Assembly: GCA_963816985.1 (NCBI GenBank)
Contig: CAWFMF010000004.1
Span: 4,278,001-4,342,000 of the forward strand
From: JAIVJM01 sp963816985
GTDB lineage: Bacteria > Acidobacteriota > Blastocatellia > Pyrinomonadales > Pyrinomonadaceae
Reading direction: 5' to 3'
Length of the DNA: 64,000 nt
Shown: one piece after another, positions 57,589-64,000 of the stretch
Position numbering within the stretch: the stretch's first letter is position 1
How the letters are laid out: every line of letters starts with the position of its first letter
Made by a program: the position numbers and the translations under genes
The notes under the pieces: model-generated
The model's database searches: none
Told to the model about the DNA's origin: nothing
Seen by the model: the letters and a program-made list of their open reading frames with translations, nothing else

Positions 57589-58432
57589 AAGAGGACTCCC
57601 TGCTGAAGTTCGAATGCGTCACGACGCACATTACGTCGAAGAGCTTTCGGGGCAGAGGCCGGTGCCGATTGGCCGTCTGATCGCCATCGAGCAGCTCGAC
57701 CCGAACCCGGAACAGCCGCGCGTCGAGATCGGCGACCTCTCGGAGCTGACCGAGTCAATCAAGGATAAGGGCGTCTTAGAGCCCTTGCTAGTCAAGCCGA
57801 CCGGGATCAATGGCCGTTGGATGATTATCGCAGGGGAGCGTCGTTGGCGCGCGGCGAGGGCCGCGGGGCTGCGTGAAGTCCCTTGCATCGAAATGGATGT
57901 GGACGAGCAGGGCGTCGCGGAGATCGCGCTCATCGAGAACATGCAGCGGAAGGACTTGACGCCCTGGGAGGAGGCCGACGGCCTGGCCGCCCTTTGCACG
58001 CGCTTCGGCTACACGCACGAGGATGTGGCGAAGAAGGTTGGGAAGAGCCGGAGCACCGTGACGGAGGCCCTCTCCATCGCGACATTACCTGAAGAGATAC
58101 GTGAACAATGTCGGCAGGCCGACATTAACGTGAAATCACTTTTACTCCAGATTGTCAGGCAGCCCGATATTCCTTCGATGGAGACCCTCATCCGGGATGT
58201 TTCCGAAGGGGGCTTGACGAGGGACGAGGCGAGGGCCGCCAGGCGCGCGCGCCAGAATAATGAGGAGCCGCCGAAGAAGGGGCCGCAGCCTTTCATCTTT
58301 CGATATAATCCGCCGGGCAGTGAGGTTAAACTTGAGATGCGTTTTCGACAGCCCGAAGTCGAGCGGAAGGATTTAATAAAGGCTCTGCGGGCCGTCATCG
58401 AAAGCCTCGAGAGTGAAGGGAATGACGCCTGA
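57581..58432 (+). CDS. parB: Chromosome partitioning protein ParB/Spo0J
   Basis: The start is a GTG at 57581, inside parA. The 283-residue product has the CTP-binding ParB N-domain (NPEQPRVEIGDLSELTESI; GERRWRAARAAGL; ALIENMQRKDLTPWEEADGL), a helix-turn-helix (HEDVAKKVGKSRSTVTEAL) for parS binding and a C-terminal region for dimerisation. A convincing parS site was not seen nearby. The gene ends 37 bp from a convergent gene. Confidence 0.93.
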   Translation: MSRRGLPAEVRMRHDAHYVEELSGQRPVPIGRLIAIEQLDPNPEQPRVEIGDLSELTESIKDKGVLEPLLVKPTGINGRWMIIAGERRWRAARAAGLREVPCIEMDVDEQGVAEIALIENMQRKDLTPWEEADGLAALCTRFGYTHEDVAKKVGKSRSTVTEALSIATLPEEIREQCRQADINVKSLLLQIVRQPDIPSMETLIRDVSEGGLTRDEARAARRARQNNEEPPKKGPQPFIFRYNPPGSEVKLEMRFRQPEVERKDLIKALRAVIESLESEGNDA

Positions 58433-58469
58433 ATCGCTCTCCGTGTCCGAGCCTTAGGCCCTCAACGGA

Positions 58470-59009
58470 CTATTTCCCTCCGCCGCTTGCTTTGGCGCGT
58501 TTCTGTAGCGAGCGAGCCCAACGCTCGAAGGTCGGTTGCAAGGGCTTGAAGAGGCGCGTGCGGAGGTTATGCTCGCTCTCACTCCATTTCTTCAGATACT
58601 TCTCCGTATAAGCCCTCACCGAGGGTTCCAGCCTTTCTTTCTTCACAGAGTGCCGTAGAGTCAAATAGTAGTGCTGGCCGATGAGGGACAGAATCACCGC
58701 CGCCAGGTTGGCTTTAAAATAGAGGCGCGGGAGAAGTCTCTTGTGGAATGGTTTTGAAGAAGGGATGAGGGCGTCTACCGCGACTTCAATCCAGGCGCCT
58801 TGCGGCCCCTGTTTCGGATGATAGAGACCCGGTAGTTTGGCCGTCTGCGCGCCGGTCAGGCGTGCGTCTTTGATCCGGTCAACCAGCCGCAGGCGTTCGA
58901 GTCCGCGTAAGTGCTCGCGCGGAACGAGGGAGAAGACCTTTGTGATGGACTCTTCGGCCCGCTTCGGTAGTTTTTGGTTTTCCAGATTATTCTCGATTTT
59001 AAGAGCCAT
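58470..59009 (-). CDS. Conserved-looking hypothetical protein, possibly a degenerate metallopeptidase relative
   Basis: The 179-residue product has no signal peptide. It contains VPREHLRGLERLRLVDRI (about 29-46), GLYHPKQGPQGAWIEV (about 61-76), a hydrophobic stretch (about 92-112) and a basic C-terminal helix. The order of elements (REHLRGL…, AWIEV…, then a His- and Glu-containing helix) reminds me of small predicted zinc-protease families, but the expected HExxH reads LIGQHYY here. That link is an inference. I do not recognise a function. It is convergent with parB. Confidence 0.6.
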   Translation of the reverse strand: MALKIENNLENQKLPKRAEESITKVFSLVPREHLRGLERLRLVDRIKDARLTGAQTAKLPGLYHPKQGPQGAWIEVAVDALIPSSKPFHKRLLPRLYFKANLAAVILSLIGQHYYLTLRHSVKKERLEPSVRAYTEKYLKKWSESEHNLRTRLFKPLQPTFERWARSLQKRAKASGGGK

Positions 59010-59164
59010 ATTGTTGAACTCTAAATAAGGGAACCGGAGTAGTCAAGTAGTGGACATTTTCGGCCTCTATGGAGAATACGCACTGCGTCCGATAATATAT
59101 ATTCTGTAGTGCTTCAGATGATTAGATGATGTATTCTTCAGGCTGAGTTACAGAACAGCCTTTC

Positions 59165-59193
59165 TTGACAGACACATGTACGACTGTTACAGT
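59165..59193 (+). promoter_or_regulatory. Promoter of metK-ahcY
   Basis: A consensus TTGACA at 59165-59170 and TACAGT at 59188-59193 are separated by 17 bp. The leader to metK is about 40 nt and contains AAGGAG; it is too short for a SAM riboswitch. The AT-rich stretch 59010-59164 has no gene. Confidence 0.7.
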
Positions 59194-59241
59194 ACGCGGT
59201 CTTTTTCTGAAATGTAAGCCACCATAAGGAGTCAAATCACT

Positions 59242-60393
59242 TTGAGCAGTCTGGGAAGTTACCTCTTCACCTCCGAATCAGTCACCGAAGGCCACCCTGA
59301 CAAAATTGCCGATCAGATTTCCGACGCCGTTCTGGATGCCGTCCTCGAACAGGATGCGCGCGGACGTGTCGCTTGCGAAACCCTCGTGACTACCGGACTG
59401 GTCGTCATCGCCGGCGAGATTACGACCTCCGCCGTGATTGATTTCTCCCGAGTGGCACGTGAAACTGTTAAGGAAATTGGTTACACGAGGGCGAAATACG
59501 GCTTCGACAGCGAGACTTGCGCGGTTTTGAATGCGGTGGGCAAACAGTCTCCGGACATCGCGCAAGGCGTTGACACGGGCGGCGCTGGCGACCAGGGGCT
59601 GATGTTCGGCTTCGCCTGTAACGAGACTCCGGAGCTGATGCCGATGCCGATCCAACTGGCGCACCAGCTCTCGAAGCGGCTCGCGGAGACGCGTCGCTCC
59701 GGCACGCTCCCTTACCTCCGCCCAGACGGTAAATCGCAGGTCACGGTCGAGTATAAGGACGGACGCCCGTTCAGAATAGACGCGGTGGTGATCTCCACAC
59801 AGCACGCCCCCGAAGTGACCAACGAACAACTTCAAGAAGAGGTTATCAAAGAAGTTATCCGTCCGACCGTCTCCGCCGAGTTGTTGGATAAGAACACGAA
59901 ATTCCACATCAACCCCACGGGGCGTTTCGTCACGGGCGGCCCGCAGGGCGATGCGGGGCTGACCGGGCGCAAAATAATCGTTGACACCTACGGCGGATAC
60001 GCACCGCACGGCGGCGGAGCCTTCTCCGGCAAAGACCCGACAAAGGTTGACCGTTCCGCGGCCTACGTGGCGCGCTACATCGCTAAAAACATCGTGGCGG
60101 CGGGCTTAGCCGAGCGCTGCCTGGTCCAGCTCGCCTACGCGATTGGCGTCGCGGACCCTGTTTCTGTGCTCATCGACACGAACGGGACGGGGCGTGTCAG
60201 CGAGAGCCAGTTGACTTCCATGGTCAGAGAACACTTTAGCCTGACCCCCGCGGGGATCATCGAAACTCTCAACCTGCGTCGCCCAATCTATAGAAACACT
60301 GCCGCTTACGGGCACTTCGGGCGTGCCGAGGCGGGGTTCACATGGGAACAGACCGACAGGGCTGAAGCGCTCCGCTCCGCCGCGGGTGTGTAG
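59242..60393 (+). CDS. metK: S-adenosylmethionine synthase
   Basis: The start is a TTG at 59242 with AAGGAG 12-17 nt upstream. The 383-residue product makes SAM from methionine and ATP. Signatures: FTSESVTEGHPDKIADQISDA (split positions about 9-29), GAGDQGLMFGFACNETPELMP, GGPQGDAGLTGRKIIVDTYGG and GGGAFSGKDPTKVDRSAAY. It is followed 45 bp later by ahcY, linking SAM synthesis with recycling of S-adenosylhomocysteine. Confidence 0.96.
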   Translation: MSSLGSYLFTSESVTEGHPDKIADQISDAVLDAVLEQDARGRVACETLVTTGLVVIAGEITTSAVIDFSRVARETVKEIGYTRAKYGFDSETCAVLNAVGKQSPDIAQGVDTGGAGDQGLMFGFACNETPELMPMPIQLAHQLSKRLAETRRSGTLPYLRPDGKSQVTVEYKDGRPFRIDAVVISTQHAPEVTNEQLQEEVIKEVIRPTVSAELLDKNTKFHINPTGRFVTGGPQGDAGLTGRKIIVDTYGGYAPHGGGAFSGKDPTKVDRSAAYVARYIAKNIVAAGLAERCLVQLAYAIGVADPVSVLIDTNGTGRVSESQLTSMVREHFSLTPAGIIETLNLRRPIYRNTAAYGHFGRAEAGFTWEQTDRAEALRSAAGV

Positions 60394-60438
60394 TCCATAA
60401 ATATTTTGAGAATCTGAGACGGTTTGAAGGATCAATAA

Positions 60439-61716
60439 ATGAACACGACAAGCATCGGAGAGTTTGACATCAAGGACATCGCGCTCGCCCAGGACGGGAA
60501 GCGTCGAATTGATTGGGCGGAACGGGAGATGCCCGTCCTGCGCCTGATTCGCGAGAAATTCGCCGAAGAAAAGCCTTTGAAAGGAATCCGTCTGATCGCC
60601 TGCGCGCACGTCACGACCGAGACCGCGAACCTCGTGCGGACGCTCCAGGCCGCGGGGGCGGAGTCCCTCGTCATCGCCTCGAACCCGCTTTCGACGCAGG
60701 ACGACGTGGCCGCTTCGCTCGTCAACGATTTCGGGGTTCCCGTCTTCGCCGTGAAAGGCGAATCCACGGAGACCTACAACCGGCACGTCAGAACCGCACT
60801 CGATTTCCACCCGCACATCATCATTGACGACGGCTCGGACGTGGTCGCGACCCTCCTCAAAGAGAGGGCCGAGCAAACATCCGAGATCATCGGCTCGACC
60901 GAAGAGACCACGACGGGGATCGTCCGGCTCGAAGCGATGGAGAAGGCCGGACGCCTCCCCTTCCCTTCAATCGCCGTCAATAACGCCCAGACGAAGCACT
61001 TCTTTGACAACCGTTACGGCACGGGGCAATCAACTCTGGACGGCATTATCCGCGCCACGAACATTCTCATTGCCGGGCGCGCGGTCGTCGTCATCGGCTA
61101 CGGCTGGTGCGGGAAGGGCGTGGCGATGCGCGCACGCGGGATGGGCGCCAACGTCATCGTCACCGAGATTAACCCGATCAAGGCCATCGAAGCCGTGATG
61201 GACGGTTTCCGTGTGATGCCGATTGCGGAGGCGGCGTCCGTCGGCGACATCTTCATCACCGTTACAGGTAACCGGCACGTCATAGACGCGCAGCATTTCG
61301 CCTCGATGAAGGACGGTGCTATCGTCTGCAACAGCGGCCACTTCGACCTGGAGTTAAATCTCGTGGCGCTGCGCGAGATGTCCCAGGAGTCCGAAACCCT
61401 CCGCCCGTTCGTCGAAGAATTCGCGCTCCGCGAGAATGGAAACAGAGTTATCGTCCTGGGCGAAGGGCGTCTCATCAACCTCGCCGCCGCGGAAGGCCAC
61501 CCGGCGAGTGTCATGGACATGAGCTTCGCGAATCAGGCGCTTTCAGTGGAATACCTTGTCAAGCACAAGGGCGAACTGAAACCCGGCGTCCATCTCCTGC
61601 CGGAAGCCGTGGACACGGAGATCGCCAGTCTGAAGCTGCGCGCGCTCGGCGTCCACATAGACAGCCTGACCCCCGAACAAGTCGAATATCTTTCCAGCTG
61701 GGAGACGGGCACCTAA
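60439..61716 (+). CDS. ahcY: Adenosylhomocysteinase
   Basis: The 425-residue product hydrolyses S-adenosylhomocysteine to adenosine and homocysteine. Motifs: CAHVTTETANLVRTLQAAGA, STQDDVAASL, GSTEETTTGI, NNAQTKHFFDNRYGTGQS (substrate Lys and Asp) and the NAD-binding VVIGYGWCGKGVAMRARG. The C-terminus is shorter than in enzymes ending KPDHYRY. It forms an operon with metK. Confidence 0.96.
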   Translation: MNTTSIGEFDIKDIALAQDGKRRIDWAEREMPVLRLIREKFAEEKPLKGIRLIACAHVTTETANLVRTLQAAGAESLVIASNPLSTQDDVAASLVNDFGVPVFAVKGESTETYNRHVRTALDFHPHIIIDDGSDVVATLLKERAEQTSEIIGSTEETTTGIVRLEAMEKAGRLPFPSIAVNNAQTKHFFDNRYGTGQSTLDGIIRATNILIAGRAVVVIGYGWCGKGVAMRARGMGANVIVTEINPIKAIEAVMDGFRVMPIAEAASVGDIFITVTGNRHVIDAQHFASMKDGAIVCNSGHFDLELNLVALREMSQESETLRPFVEEFALRENGNRVIVLGEGRLINLAAAEGHPASVMDMSFANQALSVEYLVKHKGELKPGVHLLPEAVDTEIASLKLRALGVHIDSLTPEQVEYLSSWETGT

Positions 61717-61777
61717 ATCTGTACGGGAGAAGACGCCCGGACGGAAAATAGACGGAAGCGCCCTTCTGAGAAGAATT

Positions 61778-64000
61778 TTAAGTGCGGACCTTCGAGAGGA
61801 AGTACATCCCTACGGAAGCGAAAATGAAGGGGGGGGACCAGGCGGCGACCTTCGGCGGGAGGAGCCCGTTTCCGCCCAATTGCTGGAAGCCGCTGGTGAG
61901 CCCCCAGTAAATCAGGCCGATGGCGACCGCCACGCAGAGTGCGGAGACGGCGCTCTTTCTCCCGAAGGCGAGCGCCAGGGGTGATGCGACGAAGGCCATC
62001 ACTAAGGGGGCGAAAGGCTCCGCGCGCCTGCGCTCTAAAAACGCGGAGAGGGTCTGGACGTCTTCGCCACGCCCTCTTAATGAGTTTATGTAAGCGCTTA
62101 AGCTGGAACTGCTCAGTTCTGCCGGCTTTCGCCCCTCCTCCTTAAACACCTGCATATCGCCGAACGGCGTCTCAAGTCTCGGAATTACGCTGTGACTGAC
62201 GACGTCGTTTTGCAATGACACCACTTCGGCGTTCTCGATGTCCAGAGCCTGCGCCTCCGTCCACTTGCCCGTTTCGCCGAGGACGAGACGCGTCAGATGC
62301 GTCTCGTCCTGATCGAACTCAAAGATCAAGGGCGATTCGACGCTTTCCCCCTCCTTCGCCACCGCGTAAGAATAGATCCTATTCATGTCGGAGCTCGCCA
62401 GCCAACGTCGGCCTTGCTGGGTCTCCGAGCTTGCGACGCCGCTCTTGATCATTGCGCGCAGGACGTTCTGCTTCATGTTCGCGGCAGGCATGAGTTGCTC
62501 CTGCACGACCCAGAGCCCCCCCCCGACGCAGATCGCGAAGAACAGGCCCGGCAAGACCAGCCTAAAGACGCTCTGGCCGCTCGCCCCCCAGGCCACGACC
62601 TCACTCCGGCGGGCCATCACGGCGAATGCCAGAAGGACGGCCAGCAACGTGCTGACGGGGGCCACGGCCACCGCGACGAAGGGGAGCAGGTAAATTAGAT
62701 AACGCGCCACCAGAATGCCGCGCGTATCATTGAGCGCGATGAAGCGCAGGAGTTCGAAGAGTGTAAAAATCAGGAAGATCGAAACCAGCAGAAGGAAACA
62801 GAGGAGGAAGAATCTTGTCAGTGAAATTAAAATCCCCTTATCCAACTGCCCCAGAAGCATTACGCGTCGCTGCCCCGGAAGAGCGTTCCCGGCGGCGAAA
62901 GGGCGCCCGGAATGACCCTTAGTCTTTTTCCCGGACCAGACGAAACGTCTTGGGAACGCTATCCTTCTCTGCCTGCCTTTGACGAACCATACGCCGGCGA
63001 GGGCTGAAAGACAGACGGGCAACCAGGCACCCAGAGCGGGTGGCAGGATTTGCTCGCGAGACATCTGTTCTCCGGCTATGGAGATAAGGTAGTAGAGCAG
63101 CATGAGACCGAGCGACAGGAGCACGCCGAGAGCACGCCCCCCGCGCCTCAGCCTCTGCCCCACGCCCGCACCGAGGAAGGCGAAGATGCATGGGGCGAGA
63201 CACAGTGAGAGCCTCTTATTGAAGGCGATCGTCGCCTCGCGCCTCGACAACTCGTCTTCCCCGTCCGACGCCCTCTGAAGTAACTGCTGCCAGTTCATCT
63301 CGTCCAGTTCGAGTTTGCGCCCTTGGATTCGCTTGATGTAGTCCGCTCGGCTCTGATTGAGGCGGTCGTCCCTGAGGCGCAGATTCTCCGAGTGTTCGGT
63401 GGTGACGCTCGCGCCTGCGCTGACGGCTTTCGCGCCCCCCAGAGGTAGTGTCGTAATCGAAGCATCCTCCAGAACCAATTCGGACTGCGCGCCGGAGACG
63501 TCTATCCGCCCCGATTTGGCGGTCACGAGGCGCACGGGCTTGTCGGGCTCCTGCCAGTAGATGAAGACCTTCTCCCACTCACCCTTTTCGATGTCCCCCC
63601 CTCGGACGTAGACGACCTTCCCCGTCAGCCCCGCGTAGAAGCTGCGCGGGTCCACCGGCGACTCCAACTTGTGCAGCGCGGCGCGGAGGGCCACGTCTCT
63701 CAGGCTGTGCGCGGAGGAGGGCGCCAGAAGGAACCCGTTTAAGACATTCAGGACGCTGAGCGCGAACCCCCAGGCGAGCACTGGGGCCATGATGCGCCAC
63801 GTCCCGACGCCCGCCGCGCGCATGGCGATCAGCTCGCTGTCGCTTCCGAGCCGGCTAAAGCCCGTCGCCGTCCCGACGAGGACGGCCATCGGCAGTGTGA
63901 ACACCAGAATGTTAGGCAGGAGGTAGACGGTGAGCTCGAAGGCCAACTGGGCGGGGGCGCGCGCCGCCCCCAAGACCTCCGCGAACCTCGAAGACTGTTG
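61778..64000 (-). CDS. Fused LptF/LptG-type permease (N-terminus beyond window)
   Basis: The minus-strand frame stays open through the right edge (the TTG at 63973 is internal to it), so the N-terminus is missing. The visible 740 residues contain two YjgP/YjgQ-type permease units in tandem: the first has LPMAVLVGTATGFSRLGSDSELIAMRAAGV near its start and a periplasmic jellyroll-like region; the second begins at about 61778+1110 (MLLGQLDKGILISLTRFFLL) and has RRSEVVAWGASGQS and its own jellyroll. LptF and LptG normally are separate partners of LptB2 in LPS export; here one chain seems to supply both. Confidence 0.87.
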   Translation of the reverse strand, partial: QQSSRFAEVLGAARAPAQLAFELTVYLLPNILVFTLPMAVLVGTATGFSRLGSDSELIAMRAAGVGTWRIMAPVLAWGFALSVLNVLNGFLLAPSSAHSLRDVALRAALHKLESPVDPRSFYAGLTGKVVYVRGGDIEKGEWEKVFIYWQEPDKPVRLVTAKSGRIDVSGAQSELVLEDASITTLPLGGAKAVSAGASVTTEHSENLRLRDDRLNQSRADYIKRIQGRKLELDEMNWQQLLQRASDGEDELSRREATIAFNKRLSLCLAPCIFAFLGAGVGQRLRRGGRALGVLLSLGLMLLYYLISIAGEQMSREQILPPALGAWLPVCLSALAGVWFVKGRQRRIAFPRRFVWSGKKTKGHSGRPFAAGNALPGQRRVMLLGQLDKGILISLTRFFLLCFLLLVSIFLIFTLFELLRFIALNDTRGILVARYLIYLLPFVAVAVAPVSTLLAVLLAFAVMARRSEVVAWGASGQSVFRLVLPGLFFAICVGGGLWVVQEQLMPAANMKQNVLRAMIKSGVASSETQQGRRWLASSDMNRIYSYAVAKEGESVESPLIFEFDQDETHLTRLVLGETGKWTEAQALDIENAEVVSLQNDVVSHSVIPRLETPFGDMQVFKEEGRKPAELSSSSLSAYINSLRGRGEDVQTLSAFLERRRAEPFAPLVMAFVASPLALAFGRKSAVSALCVAVAIGLIYWGLTSGFQQLGGNGLLPPKVAAWSPPFIFASVGMYFLSKVRT

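Noticed and set aside
59010..59241. Possible SAM riboswitch upstream of metK
   Set aside because: The consensus promoter at 59165 leaves a leader of only about 40 nt and no SAM-aptamer core was recognised.
59451..59466. parS-like sequence (agtggcacgtgaaact) inside metK
   Set aside because: It matches only about 12 of 16 positions, one half-site is poor, and it lies in conserved coding sequence.
60394..60438. Possible SAH riboswitch before ahcY
   Set aside because: The 45-bp gap is too short for the aptamer.

Overview
The window reads as chromosomal DNA of a high-GC diderm bacterium. MsbA, an LptF/LptG permease, OmpA-type and BamB-like exported proteins and PS synthase/decarboxylase imply an outer membrane. 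The mix of gene families (YyaL, a YicC-Gmk-RpoZ block, a large PknB-type kinase, many exported beta-propellers, abundant GTG and TTG starts) suggests Acidobacteriota, perhaps Blastocatellia. This is an inference from family content; no rRNA or tRNA gene is present to confirm it.

Layout. 0-2 kb: a membrane c-di-GMP protein (HD-GYP, GAF and degenerate GGDEF), cut by the left edge. 2-9 kb: a noncoding stretch with consecutive hairpins, an Asn/Met-rich lipoprotein, an RNase D-like exonuclease, YyaL and an exported CxxCH protein. 9-15.5 kb: ETF-ubiquinone oxidoreductase, a small HExxH protein, and on the minus strand msbA, yicC, gmk and rpoZ. 15.5-25.4 kb: an OmpR-type regulator overlapping an exported beta-propeller gene, a tiny DUF5670-like membrane protein, an OmpA-family protein, a sensor kinase/NtrC-type regulator pair and an exported phosphodiesterase. 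25.4-35.6 kb: a Ser/Thr kinase, then a peptide-modification locus, then tsaC. 35.6-45 kb (minus strand): substrate-binding lipoprotein, GH3 enzyme, mutS, DUF4139 protein and pfkA. 45-49.7 kb: tsaB-rimI, a YdcH-like protein, psd (frameshifted)-pssA and a PQQ-repeat propeller. 49.7-64 kb: guaA, accA, ssb, recN, miaB, bifunctional nuclease, parA-parB, metK-ahcY and a fused LptF/LptG permease running off the right edge.

The most interesting part is 28.4-34.9 kb. It holds a 64-residue precursor-like peptide with a TTG start and a lasso-leader-like Phe-x-x-Pro-x-Val motif, an HprK-like kinase, a radical SAM/SPASM enzyme, a PqqD-type recognition protein and a lasso-type B2 leader protease. A family-14907-type nucleotidyltransferase, an O-methyltransferase and an exported double-STN protein lie upstream. 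No lasso cyclase is visible. This resembles a kinase/nucleotidyltransferase lasso cluster in which a radical SAM enzyme takes the place of the macrolactam synthetase, and it is the best candidate here for an undescribed RiPP system.

A second theme is a family of palindromic intergenic elements sharing a core such as agaaccgggagcggtagc (41.3, 43.8 and 34.3 kb, a relative at 23.8 kb), plus other perfect inverted repeats (10.8, 13.4 and 23.9 kb). They look like REP/MITE-type elements placed at gene ends. No insertion sequence, CRISPR array, rRNA or tRNA was found. All family assignments are by eye; no search was run.
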